This document shows positions 45,268 to 53,635 of a DNA stretch of 64,000 bases, piece after piece. A model generated the notes under the pieces. The model saw only the letters and a program-made list of their open reading frames with translations. It was not told where the DNA came from and ran no database searches. Where the stretch lies: the NCBI GenBank assembly GCA_021769135.1, contig JAETTM010000013.1:1-64000 (forward strand), written 5' to 3'. Source of the DNA: Lachnospiraceae bacterium. GTDB lineage: Bacteria; Bacillota; Clostridia; Lachnospirales; Lachnospiraceae. The stretch's first letter is position 1, and each line of letters opens with the position of its first letter. Both the position numbers and the translations under genes were made by a program.

Positions 45268-45298
45268 ATTCCCGGCAAAAATAATTTTTTGTCAGGAA
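45268..45298 (-). terminator. Hairpin after the AraC-type regulator gene
   Basis: On the minus strand ATTCCTGACAAAAA pairs with TTTTTGCCGGGAAT (one G-U, one mismatch) just after the regulator's stop. No T tract follows, so termination is possible rather than clear. Confidence 0.35.
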
Positions 45299-45307
45299 TA
45301 GCCGCTG

Positions 45308-46033
45308 TCATTTATCTAATGACTCTATATACTCCGAAGGAGTCATCCCATATGTTTTCTTAAAAATCCTGCTAAAATAATTCACGTCATGATAGCCTAC
45401 TATTTCTGCCGAGCGTGTGCTAGAATAGCCCAAAGACAAAAGCACCTTCGCCTGTTCCAACCGGACATGATTGATAAAAGCCGTAATTCCCACCCCATAT
45501 TTTTTCTTAAATAGCCGGGACAACACCTCCTTATTTATATAATAGCTTTCTGCATAATAAGTCAAAGAAATATCCTTGGCATACTCCTCTTCAATGTCCT
45601 CTTTAATCCTTTGCGCCACATCCTTATAAGGCGTAAAAGCACTTTTTCCCTCCCCTGCATCTTTTAGTTTTGCTGCAATACTCTCCAAAAGCCTATTAAA
45701 AGCATTCCTTTCGATTGGCTTCAATATATAATCCACTGCCCCATATTTTAATGCTGTCCTGGCATATTCAAATTCATCATATCCGCTGACAATCACTGTT
45801 ATCGGCTTTTCTTCTTTCTGCCCCAGCCTTTCCAAAATCTCGCTGCCCGACAGCCCTGGCATTCTCATATCCAGAAATAGCACATCCGGTTTCTCGTTCT
45901 CCAATATTTCCAATGCTTCTATGCCATTTTGGGCCTCACCCACAATTTCCATCCCGTTTTCTTCCCATTTTCCCACTGCCTTGAGGGTGCGCCTCACCAT
46001 ACGTTCGTCATCCGCAATCATCACTTTTATCAT
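45308..46033 (-). CDS. AraC-type response regulator, short YesN-like form
   Basis: A 241-residue regulator: receiver (residues 1-120) with ADDER, VLFLDMRMPGLSG (phospho-Asp near 55) and VSGYDEFEYA, joined by a short linker to a double AraC helix-turn-helix (LTYYAESYYINKEVLSRLFK, then IVGYHDVNYFSRIFKKTYG). It lacks the long middle region of the paralogue at 23309. Its kinase is encoded 59 bases upstream. The importer-GH127 operon 3 kb downstream is the likely target. Confidence 0.92.
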   Translation of the reverse strand: MIKVMIADDERMVRRTLKAVGKWEENGMEIVGEAQNGIEALEILENEKPDVLFLDMRMPGLSGSEILERLGQKEEKPITVIVSGYDEFEYARTALKYGAVDYILKPIERNAFNRLLESIAAKLKDAGEGKSAFTPYKDVAQRIKEDIEEEYAKDISLTYYAESYYINKEVLSRLFKKKYGVGITAFINHVRLEQAKVLLSLGYSSTRSAEIVGYHDVNYFSRIFKKTYGMTPSEYIESLDK

Positions 46034-46092
46034 TTCCTACCGCCCCGCAAATCTATATTCTGCTCCCCCCTTCTACACCTTAGCATTTTCAT

Positions 46093-47913
46093 TTATTTTA
46101 TGCCCAATAAATACGTGTTCGGAATATATATTTTTAACAATACACCTTCTCCTAAATTATTTTCTATCATCACCCCATATTCCTCCCCGAACTGGCTTTT
46201 CACTCTTTCGTTCAGATTTACCAAGCCTTTCAAATCGTATCCTCTCGTTATCTCCCCTGCTTTTCCAAGAAGCATTTTCTGTATCGCTTTCAGCCGCCCT
46301 TCTTCTATTCCAGCTCCATTGTCCCGTATGCACAAAACATTTTTTTCACCTTCCGTCCTGTCAAAAATCTCTATAATTTCCACACCGATTTTCTTTTCCA
46401 GCCCATGCTTAATTGCATTTTCCACCGCCAACTGCAAAGCAAAAACAGGCACGTAACATTGCAGTATATTCTCCGACAAATCTATCCTTAAATCTATCCT
46501 GTCCCCATACCGGTATTTCTGGATTTCCATATAGTTTTTTACATTCTGCAATTCCTCGGACAGATGCACTACGCTTTTTTGCTTATTCAGGCTATACCTT
46601 AAAATGCTGCTTAACGAATTATTAATTTGCTCTATCTCCAAAACATCCTTTTCAATAGCTATTCCGCTGATTGTCTGCAAAGTATTATAAAGAAAATGAG
46701 GGTCAATCTGCGCCTGCAGCGCCTCCAGCCTGGCCTGCTTCTCATTAATCTGACTCATATACTCCAGCTTAATCAATTCATTGATGCGGTCATTCATTTT
46801 TTCAAAGCTGGAATAAAGCACCCCAACCTCATCTTTCCTTCCCGACAGCTTTTCCCCATATTCCCCATAAGCTTTCCCCTGGGTATAATGGCTCATAATC
46901 CCAGCCAACCGTTCAACGGGCTTTGTTGTCCTGCATATGACATAATATGAAGTAAAAGCCTCCAGCAAAACAAGAAGCAACATGAAAAAGCAATTGCTGA
47001 TAAACTGCGTGGTAACCCCTTCCATCACAGCTTCTTTCCTGACAGCTTTTATCATTGTCCATTTCCCATTGTCCGCCACATTCCTGATTACAATATAATT
47101 TTTACCGTTTATCTTCAGATTACACCATGGATGGTTCCCGTTCATCCCATCCAATATTTCCATACTGCTTTCCAACTGTATATGAGTAGCATCCTCCCCG
47201 TTTCCGTAAATAAATTTCCCTTCATTATCCAGTATCAGCAGGTATTCATCCTCTTTGCACAGCTGTCTCCTTAAAATATCAAAGCGTTCTTCCCCTATAT
47301 TTATTGTCACCAGATAATAGCTGTTCCTTGTTTTCAACGGATACTTTAAATATCTGGAAAAACTTACGATATCATTAAGCCCGGTGCGGATTTCTTTATT
47401 TCTGCTTACCGCCATTCCACCGTTCTTTTTTACCGCTTCCGCAAACCATTGTTCCCCTGCCAAATCTTCATAATCCGTAAGGAAGCTATTTTTATTTAAT
47501 GTTTTTACAGGTATGCCGCTAAAGGAAAGCTCGTCCATAATATAAAATTTATCATTTTGACTGGAAAAAAGATAAATGCTGTCAATATTCCTTACCGAAT
47601 GGTATTTTCCCGCCAATATGCTGTATACCCTATTATCCTCCACGCCTGAAGGCTCGTATTGTCCCGAGCCCCAGAATCCCCCTTCATAAAAAAGCTCCCT
47701 GGTGGCATTTTCCAAATCCTCTATCATGGCGGAAAGGTAGTTGCTGTTGGCCTGTTGCAGGATTTGCATATTATTTTCTATTACTTCCTCTTTCCTCTGT
47801 TTATAGGCATATGCATAAATAACCACCGATGCGGCCAACTGGAAAAAGCAGATAACCCCTATAACCAATATAATCTTATTGGCCAGCTTTGCCTGGATAT
47901 ATTTTTCATACAT
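46093..47913 (-). CDS. YesM-type sensor histidine kinase
   Basis: A 606-residue membrane kinase. Helix 1 (about 10-32) and helix 2 (about 290-312) enclose an extracellular Cache-like sensor. A HAMP-like linker leads to QAQIDPHFLYNTLQTISG, with the phospho-acceptor His, and to the ATPase domain with NAIKHGLE and IRDNGAGIEEG. ATG at 47913 follows AAAGGATTAAAAAGC; the frame's upstream extension overlaps the exonuclease gene. With the AraC-type regulator it should control the arabinofuranoside locus. Confidence 0.92.
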   Translation of the reverse strand: MYEKYIQAKLANKIILVIGVICFFQLAASVVIYAYAYKQRKEEVIENNMQILQQANSNYLSAMIEDLENATRELFYEGGFWGSGQYEPSGVEDNRVYSILAGKYHSVRNIDSIYLFSSQNDKFYIMDELSFSGIPVKTLNKNSFLTDYEDLAGEQWFAEAVKKNGGMAVSRNKEIRTGLNDIVSFSRYLKYPLKTRNSYYLVTINIGEERFDILRRQLCKEDEYLLILDNEGKFIYGNGEDATHIQLESSMEILDGMNGNHPWCNLKINGKNYIVIRNVADNGKWTMIKAVRKEAVMEGVTTQFISNCFFMLLLVLLEAFTSYYVICRTTKPVERLAGIMSHYTQGKAYGEYGEKLSGRKDEVGVLYSSFEKMNDRINELIKLEYMSQINEKQARLEALQAQIDPHFLYNTLQTISGIAIEKDVLEIEQINNSLSSILRYSLNKQKSVVHLSEELQNVKNYMEIQKYRYGDRIDLRIDLSENILQCYVPVFALQLAVENAIKHGLEKKIGVEIIEIFDRTEGEKNVLCIRDNGAGIEEGRLKAIQKMLLGKAGEITRGYDLKGLVNLNERVKSQFGEEYGVMIENNLGEGVLLKIYIPNTYLLGIK

Positions 47914-47918
47914 GCTTT

Positions 47919-48674
47919 TTAATCCTTTAACACAAGCCCCACCGGACAATGGTCCGAGCCGAGAACTTCCGTATCGATAAATGCGTCTTCCAGCCGCCCC
48001 TTCAAAGCATCCGACACAAGGAAGTAATCAATCCGCCACCCCGCGTTTTTCGCCCTGGCGCTGAAACGGTATGACCACCAGGAATATATCCCCTCTTTAT
48101 CCGGGTAGAAATGCCGAAAAGTATCGATAAAACCGGCCTCCGTAAGTTTTGTAAATTTCTCCCTCTCCTCATCGGTGAAACCCGCATTTTTCCGGTTTGA
48201 CTTGGGATTTTTCAAATCGATTTCCTTATGGGCCACATTCAAATCCCCGCAGAAAACTACCGGCTTTTTCTTTTCCAGCCCTTTCATATAGGAAAGAAAT
48301 GCTTCCTCCCATTCCATCCTGTATGAAAGCCTTGCCAGGCCGTCCTGGGAATTTGGGGTATATACCGTTATCATATAAAAGTCCTCAAATTCCAACGTAA
48401 TTACCCTGCCCTCATGGTCATGCTCTTCCATCCCAATCCCATAGGCTGCGGAAACAGGCTCTTTCTTTGTAAAAATAGCGGTGCCCGAATACCCCTTTTT
48501 CTCCGCATAATTCCAATACTGAAAATACCCCGGCAAGTCCAGGTCAATCTGCCCTTCCTGCAGCTTTGTTTCCTGTATACAGAAAATATCCGCATCCGCT
48601 TCCTTAAAATAATCCAAAAACCCTTTCCCCACACAGGCCCTAAGCCCGTTTACATTCCATGAAATCAACTTCAT
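47919..48674 (-). CDS. Exodeoxyribonuclease III / AP endonuclease
   Basis: A 251-residue DNA repair enzyme that nicks at abasic sites and trims 3' ends. Motifs of the EEP fold are in place: SWNVNGLRA (metal Asn), IQETKLQ (metal Glu), [15 protein letters not shown] and GSDHCPV with the catalytic Asp-His. Length matches the ExoA/Xth family. ATG at 48674 follows GAAAGGAAATG; two earlier in-frame starts overlap that site. Its stop lies five bases before the kinase start. Confidence 0.94.
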   Translation of the reverse strand: MKLISWNVNGLRACVGKGFLDYFKEADADIFCIQETKLQEGQIDLDLPGYFQYWNYAEKKGYSGTAIFTKKEPVSAAYGIGMEEHDHEGRVITLEFEDFYMITVYTPNSQDGLARLSYRMEWEEAFLSYMKGLEKKKPVVFCGDLNVAHKEIDLKNPKSNRKNAGFTDEEREKFTKLTEAGFIDTFRHFYPDKEGIYSWWSYRFSARAKNAGWRIDYFLVSDALKGRLEDAFIDTEVLGSDHCPVGLVLKD

Positions 48675-48714
48675 TTGACGCATTTCCTTTCTCAATACAT
48701 TTATTCCCTATATC

Positions 48715-49932
48715 CTATTCCAACAGCCAATCGATAATATTGACCACTTTAATGCCATTATAATTGCCAGCCGAATACTCGTCCAGCGTTAAAACTATTT
48801 TTTCATAATTATCCTTAATTGATTCTAAGGGTTTCATCTCCCGGCTAAATGTGGATTCTTCCACCATGCTTGCCGTTACCTGAAAATAAGTATACTCATT
48901 GTTCTTTTTGGCAATGAAATCCACTTCCATATTTTTATTTTTTCCAATATAAATCTCATAGCCCCGGCGGTGCAGTTCAAAATATACAATATTTTCGATG
49001 CTATACCCCAAATCATACCTTTTCTTTGGCAAAATATAATTTCTAATCCCCAAATCAACAATGTAATATTTTTTATTTGATTTCAATAGTTCTTTACCCG
49101 ATATATCCATTGCATTTACAGGATAATAAAGATAAGAATCGCATAACGCAGTTATATAATCGCTCACTGTGTTAGGGGATACCTTTCTTTCATTAGAAAT
49201 CAAAAAATTTGTAATCCCTCTAATCGATACCGGGCTTCCAATTACGCTGGATAAATACTTGGCAATGGATTTCAACAATGCAACATCTGTAACATTGCTA
49301 TTACTGGATATTTTATATTTTCTATTCAGCCTTTCTTCTATATCTCTTAACAGAACAGTATTATAGATACCTTCTATATACATGTCCATCTGGCTATCCA
49401 ATTCATTGAGATGCTGCAAATATGGAAAACCTCCGGTTTTCATGTAACTATTGAAAGCTGCCTGTTTCTCTTTTGCCTTATAATCAAAATATTCTTTAAA
49501 AGATAACGGCAGCATCGATAATTCGATATAACGCCCTCTTAAATTAGTGGCCAATTGCCCGGAAAATAAATAGGAATTAGAGCCTGTAATATAAATATCA
49601 ATTGCCTCGTTTATGAATAAACTGTCAACTACGTTTTCATATTGAGCTACCTTTTGGATTTCATCCAAAAAAATATACATTTTTCTATTTTCAATGATAT
49701 TTTCTTTCAAATACTGGTAAAGCTTTCTATAATCCAGTAATTCTTCATAATCCATATCTTCAAAATTAATGGATATTATTTGTGCATCATCAATACCGGC
49801 ATCTAAAAGCCTTTTCTGAAATTGCTTTAACAGTGTTGATTTGCCGCATCTTCTGATTCCTGTAATCACTTTGATGATTTGCTTATCTTTCCAGGATTCT
49901 AATTGTGTAAGATATATAGTTCTTTCTATCAT
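48715..49932 (-). CDS. AAA ATPase with DUF4143 domain
   Basis: A 405-residue protein. Walker A is GIRRCGKSTLLKQF near residue 32 and Walker B MYIFLDEIQ near 90; ITGSNSYLFSGQLATNLRGR is the sensor/arginine region. The C-terminal DUF4143 half ends with a PD-(D/E)XK-like EVDFIAKK block. Such ATPases are common as single genes and their role is unclear. ATG at 49932 follows GAGGTATAATGG. Transcription starts from or within a 23-base perfect inverted repeat. Confidence 0.85.
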   Translation of the reverse strand: MIERTIYLTQLESWKDKQIIKVITGIRRCGKSTLLKQFQKRLLDAGIDDAQIISINFEDMDYEELLDYRKLYQYLKENIIENRKMYIFLDEIQKVAQYENVVDSLFINEAIDIYITGSNSYLFSGQLATNLRGRYIELSMLPLSFKEYFDYKAKEKQAAFNSYMKTGGFPYLQHLNELDSQMDMYIEGIYNTVLLRDIEERLNRKYKISSNSNVTDVALLKSIAKYLSSVIGSPVSIRGITNFLISNERKVSPNTVSDYITALCDSYLYYPVNAMDISGKELLKSNKKYYIVDLGIRNYILPKKRYDLGYSIENIVYFELHRRGYEIYIGKNKNMEVDFIAKKNNEYTYFQVTASMVEESTFSREMKPLESIKDNYEKIVLTLDEYSAGNYNGIKVVNIIDWLLE

Positions 49933-49953
49933 ACCATTATACCTCATTTTTAT

Positions 49954-50007
49954 TCTGATTATAGCGCATATATTGAATTTATGCAATATATGCGCTATAA
50001 TCAGAAC
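49954..50007. promoter_or_regulatory. 23-bp perfect inverted repeat at the DUF4143 promoter
   Basis: Positions 49954-49976 and 49985-50007 are perfect reverse complements around an 8-base spacer. Each arm contains GCGCTATAATCAG in one orientation, so it supplies a TATAAT for the DUF4143 gene and a mirror one for the opposite strand. It is 22-75 bases before the DUF4143 start. Confidence 0.8.
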
Positions 50008-50237
50008 ATTTTTTCCGCCGCCGCTATATTTGGCCAGCCATTCCAGTCTTCTGTAATGTCATAATTAAACCCAAAATCACTGCCTCCCCACACCTGTGTT
50101 CCTAACCCCAAGATTCTTTTGCCATATCCGTAATATCCACTATATACTTTTATTGGATGACTCCAATCGGATTGTTTATGAACCTTCCGGCCCTCTATTC
50201 TATTCCGCCCTGCTCTAGAACAGAATTGAATAAACGT
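50002..50237 (-). pseudogene. 3' remnant of an unidentified gene
   Basis: Seventy-seven in-frame minus-strand codons follow an upstream TGA and contain no ATG. The tail reads like real protein: VHKQSDWSHPIKVYSGYYGY, then VWGGSDFGFNYDITEDWNGW and a stop inside the right arm of the inverted repeat. I do not recognise the family. It looks like the end of a gene whose front has been deleted. Confidence 0.4.
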
Positions 50238-50267
50238 TAAATAATATCACAGTATATAAAATAAATC

Positions 50268-50985
50268 CTAAAGATTAATAGGCCATCTCCCCTTCTTGGT
50301 AGCCCCAACTCGTACGAGGATTCCTCTGCTTTTTAATTTATTCATAACATATCTGATTCCATTTTTTGACATTCCCAAAATTTCAGCTATTTTATCCTGG
50401 GTAATTTCAGTACCAGTTTCTATGTTTTCTATACCAGTCATTCGGCTTTCTGTGCTAGTTTTTATACTTTCTATGCTAGTTTCTATGCCAGTTTCTATAT
50501 TTGAGCGATAAAAATTCACTCGAAAAGCATCGCCCATATCAATAAATTCCGGTTCTCGGACTCCATATTCCTTACAGCCCCGAATCATCCTCTGAAGGCC
50601 TGTTCCCCATTGTTCAATAATGCCCATTCTACTGAACACTTCTGCAATACAAACATTGCGGATTTTCGAGCGCCCTGATATAGCCTGCTCCATTGTCAAT
50701 CCACCGTACAGCATACCAGGAGAAGTTATCTCCACTCTGTTATCGTAAATAGCAATCTGAACACAGGAATTTTCCAAATAGCACCTATGACATACCGCAT
50801 TGATAATTGCCTCCCGAATGCTCTCTGGCGGCAATTCATATTTGTCTTTCCGAATAATTCCATCAATTCTTGCACCAAGGTTGATATGTTTTAATACAAA
50901 TTGGTAAGCTTCCTCAATCTGATTATAAATTGGCCCAGTAAATTCCCTCCTATCAATGAATACTGCCCTATCTTCCCCTTAATTT
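50268..50985 (-). pseudogene. C-terminal remnant of RecG-like/AlbA-type ATP-binding regulator
   Basis: The frame runs 238 codons from a TAA inside the neighbouring PTS fragment. It starts abruptly at EDRAVFIDRREF, followed by ELPPESIREAIINAVCHRCY, SPGMLYGGLTMEQA and GTGLQRMIRGCKEYG, which are the central and C-terminal parts of Schlafen-AlbA/RecG-like ATP-binding proteins. A Thr/Glu/Ile-rich insert (IETGIETSIESIKTSTES) and a winged helix follow. The N-terminal AlbA domain, normally about 200 residues, is missing. A short product starting at TTG 50834 is possible but would lack the usual N-terminus. Confidence 0.7.
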
Positions 50986-51288
50986 CGCCTTTTCTTTTTC
51001 CATGGGCTTTTCTTCCGTATCCACTGATTTATCGCCTTTCAGCCCGGTCTTTTCACATATCAGGGCATAGGCATCCCCCACCTCCTGCCCTATAATTATC
51101 TGATACTGCTCTCCGTTCCACAAAGCGCCTATCACCCCTTGTATTTTTGCAATATCTTCCTGCCGGACTTTGCTTTTATCCTTTATATTAAACCTAAGCC
51201 TTGTAACGCAGTGGGTGAAAAATGTTATATTATCTTCCCCACCCATAAAATCCATTAAATGCTCTGCTAATTCATCAAATTTTTTCAT
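50968..51288 (-). pseudogene. Truncated PTS EIIB-EIIC gene (EIIB domain only)
   Basis: A 106-residue frame begins with an intact EIIB domain of the glucose/beta-glucoside type: phospho-acceptor Cys27 in FFTHCVTRLRFNIKDKSK, then IIGQEVGDAYA. It breaks off in the linker (EKPMEKEKAKLRGR) where the membrane EIIC domain should begin and runs into the RecG-like remnant. AAGGTAAGAAGGT precedes the ATG. EIIB may still be made but the transporter is lost. A deletion near 50985 explains both truncated genes. Confidence 0.75.
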
Positions 51289-51370
51289 ACCTTCTTACCT
51301 TTCCTTTTCAATTGGAAAGTTGCTGCAGCTTGTTTTCTTTCCTGTTTTTATCATATAAGAAGATAAAAAA

Positions 51371-51413
51371 AGTTGGCCCGGCGGCCAACTTCAAAGAATG
51401 CTTCGCATTCTTT
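51371..51413 (-). terminator. Two hairpins, one terminator-like, before the PTS fragment
   Basis: AGTTGGCC-GGCCAACT (51371-51390) is followed on the minus strand by a T run; AAAGAATG-CATTCTTT (51393-51413) stands just upstream of it. They separate the RpiR remnant from the PTS fragment and could act as a terminator or attenuator. Confidence 0.6.
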
Positions 51414-51455
51414 CCTGGCGACTTACAACACTGTGGCGTAATTTCCTATAATATA

Positions 51456-51489
51456 AAAAAATAGGGGGTTCAAAAATCGCCCCTATTTT
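51456..51489 (-). terminator. Terminator overlapping the RpiR remnant's end
   Basis: On the minus strand AAAATAGGGG pairs with CCCCTATTTT around a 12-14 base loop, followed by T residues. It overlaps the stop codon of the RpiR remnant. Confidence 0.75.
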
Positions 51490-52056
51490 AAAAATCTTTT
51501 ATAGTATTCCAAATAAATTATTTCCAGACAATATTCTATTCCAAACATGTGGTAAACAGACCGATTTCTTCCAGCCTCCTCACTGCTCATATAATATACC
51601 TTATCGTAGCTTTCCCTGAATTTCTCATTGCCGTTCGACGTCAGCAGCATTTTACGGGCGGGGAGGTTCTCAACCAGTTTTAACGTTTCCTTTGTGAAGA
51701 AACCTCCAACCGATATCGTAATCAACAAATCTTCTGCCGATAACTGTTTTGTATATTGGCATTATTATACTGTTGATTGACTAGATATGTCATTTTCCCT
51801 GATAATATCATTTCTTTCTGAAATTCTATACATTGGCGCGTATAAATATCAGAAACAAGAAAAACAATCTGCTTTGACTGATGGATGCGCGGCTTGTAAA
51901 ACATTCCTCTGCCAAATCATAGACGTTCAGCTGGCCAATCCTGTCAAAATTTTTCAGAAAATGCCGGGCCAAAATCGCATGCGGGTCATCGCTGGATTCA
52001 TTGTTGACAATTTCAATCAAAGAATTTAATAATCCCCACTTATTTATTCTATCCAT
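51483..52056 (-). pseudogene. RpiR/MurR-family regulator, frameshifted and internally deleted
   Basis: Three minus-strand fragments in different frames match one RpiR-type regulator in order. The N-terminal helix-turn-helix (HAILARHFLKNFDRIGQLNV then YDLAEECFTSRASIS) breaks near 51880. SIS-domain pieces follow: KQIVFLVSDIYTRQCIEFQK, then after a shift near 51725 ITISVGGFFTKETLKLVENL and HMFGIEYCLEIIYLEYYK. About 100 residues between HTH and SIS are missing. RpiR regulators commonly control adjacent beta-glucoside PTS genes, so this and the PTS fragment are remains of one locus. Confidence 0.8.
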
Positions 52057-52143
52057 ATTCTTTTATTCCTTTTCACAATCCCACAGCGCCAATTCCTTCC
52101 GCAGCGCTATTCTATCCCTCCCATTGTCCGTTCTCATCCCGCT

Positions 52144-52449
52144 TTACTTTTTTGGCGCTTGTTTTATAGATTTCGTCCTTGATACTGTATTGTTACTACA
52201 TAAACTGAATTCTGCAAAAACTATTTCTGCGTCAACTGCTTCTGCTCCGTTAGCAATTTCTTGCTCGGATTCGAAGATTGCTTGGTCGATGCGATTTCTT
52301 CTTGCAAATTTATCGTATAATTCACTACTCATCACAACCAAATCGCTATATCCGTTTTTGGTAATAAAAATAGGCTCCTGTTCCTTGTGTGCGATATTAG
52401 AAATCTCGGTTGTATTGCGTAAATCCTTAATAGGCATAATAAGTGGCAT
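52144..52449 (-). CDS. Phd/YefM-type antitoxin, apparently orphan
   Basis: A 101-residue protein with the Phd/YefM N-terminal DNA-binding and dimerisation region: MPIKDLRNTTEISNIAHKEQ, EPIFITKNGYSDLVVMS. After the usual EAVDAEIVFAE toxin-binding end it has an unusual 20-residue tail (SNNTVSRTKSIKQAPKK), perhaps out-of-frame sequence. No RelE/YoeB or Doc-like toxin follows; the next gene is the RpiR remnant. ATG at 52449 follows AAAGGAG. It may still repress its own promoter. Confidence 0.8.
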   Translation of the reverse strand: MPLIMPIKDLRNTTEISNIAHKEQEPIFITKNGYSDLVVMSSELYDKFARRNRIDQAIFESEQEIANGAEAVDAEIVFAEFSLCSNNTVSRTKSIKQAPKK

Positions 52450-52475
52450 AATGCTTTACTCCTTTCTTTGACACA

Positions 52476-52484
52476 ATTATAGCA
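52476..52484 (-). promoter_or_regulatory. Extended -10 promoter of the antitoxin gene
   Basis: On the minus strand TGCTATAAT lies about 27 bases before the ATG, a TG-n-TATAAT extended -10 with no clear -35. Confidence 0.5.
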
Positions 52485-52574
52485 TAACCGGCAGAAAATC
52501 AGTGGAAAAATTTTATCCTCTATACTATAATACACCATAGAAGCACCTAAAGGCTGTTGTGGAGATAAGCGAAA

Positions 52575-53141
52575 ATGAAATTGCGAAAATTTTTGTACTT
52601 GTGCCTTGCCTTGTGGCTTGTTTTCCCCTGCATTGTGGTCATTATTTGGATGGCGGACTATAACCTGTTGATTGGAACTACGGGGACAGCATTTTTCATA
52701 CAGAGCATACTAAACTGTGTTGCTGCGGCTTGTGGAATTGTCCTTGCATTTCAGCATTACCGAGAAACCGAAAAAGCATTGAAAAATAAAGTTATACTTA
52801 CGGTGATTGCTGGTGGTGTGGCCCTTGCATTGTTATGTTGGAATTTTCTTTGTGTCCTTCTTGACAGGGCGGAGGAATACCATAGCTTCACTTCACCAGA
52901 CAACAGGCATACCATTGTTATTATGGAAAATGTCAGCTTGATTTCCGGGCAAGTTGTTTTATATGAGCGGGTCAATCCATTTCTGATTTATCCAAAGGAA
53001 CGCATTATCACCGATGATGGACACAGACCAATCTGTACTGGAGAATACTCGCTTGTTTGGGATGGAGATACAGTGATATTATCGGTTTCTGATGGAGCCG
53101 GAGGGAACGAAACAATTTCAGTTGCATTGGATGAGCGTTGA
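52575..53141 (+). CDS. Membrane protein of unknown function
   Basis: A 188-residue protein with three hydrophobic segments (about 5-26, 38-56 and 70-93) and a C-terminal soluble domain with a beta-rich pattern (SPDNRHTIVIMENVSLISGQ, EYSLVWDGDTVILSVSDGAG). GGAGATAAGC precedes ATG. It heads a run of three small genes with short gaps. No family recognised. Confidence 0.65.
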   Translation: MKLRKFLYLCLALWLVFPCIVVIIWMADYNLLIGTTGTAFFIQSILNCVAAACGIVLAFQHYRETEKALKNKVILTVIAGGVALALLCWNFLCVLLDRAEEYHSFTSPDNRHTIVIMENVSLISGQVVLYERVNPFLIYPKERIITDDGHRPICTGEYSLVWDGDTVILSVSDGAGGNETISVALDER

Positions 53142-53156
53142 AAGTAGGTGGAAACT

Positions 53157-53363
53157 ATGGGATTAGCTTATTTTTTCTTGTTTCTTACGATATTTGGGGC
53201 GACGGCGATAGCCGTTGTTTTACTGAAAGCGGCATGGAAAATCTGGAAAAAGGCGCGGTTCAAATTTTTGGCAGTTATCCCTTTGCTTTTGGGTGGTTTC
53301 TGCGCTTTTGTAGTATTTTATTTACTTGCAATGATTTGGAGAGAGGGATTTTATTCATTCTAA
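53157..53363 (+). CDS. Small two-segment membrane protein
   Basis: A 68-residue protein with hydrophobic segments at about 2-22 and 38-57 joined by a basic loop (KAAWKIWKKARFK). ATG at 53157 follows AGGTGG, 15 bases after the previous gene; an ATG nine bases earlier overlaps the site. No family recognised. Confidence 0.55.
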   Translation: MGLAYFFLFLTIFGATAIAVVLLKAAWKIWKKARFKFLAVIPLLLGGFCAFVVFYLLAMIWREGFYSF

Positions 53364-53410
53364 TGGTCTGATTATAAGCACCGGATAAAGATATGTAACG
53401 GAGGTATGTT

Positions 53411-53596
53411 ATGGATGCAAATGAGGTTGCGCATAGAAAAAGGATGCAGGACATCATCCAGCGCATTCCGACTGGTATCCCTGACGGATGGGAGAAAACT
53501 ACTTATGCAGTCGGTGGTTTGCGGCGATTTTCCAAAGACGGAAATTACATAGCCGTAGGCACTTCGGACACATTGGCTATTTTCAGAAAATCTTGA
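53411..53596 (+). CDS. Small soluble hypothetical protein
   Basis: A 61-residue charged protein: EVAHRKRMQDIIQRIPTGIP, then GGLRRFSKDGNYIAVGTSDT, which has a beta-hairpin look. AACGGAGG precedes ATG. It is the third gene of the small cluster and ends 39 bases from the convergent DUF3810 gene. No family recognised. Confidence 0.55.
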   Translation: MDANEVAHRKRMQDIIQRIPTGIPDGWEKTTYAVGGLRRFSKDGNYIAVGTSDTLAIFRKS

Positions 53597-53635
53597 CAAA
53601 AAGCCTAAAGGATTTATTGTCATTTTACCTCTGTG

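Noticed and set aside
50268-50834. Complete 188-residue regulator starting at TTG
   Set aside because: The frame continues upstream with recognisable RecG-like sequence and lacks the N-terminal domain, so it is better described as a remnant.
52064-52138. 24-codon ORF between the antitoxin and RpiR remnant
   Set aside because: Weak ribosome site, no recognisable family, and likely chance in a decaying region.
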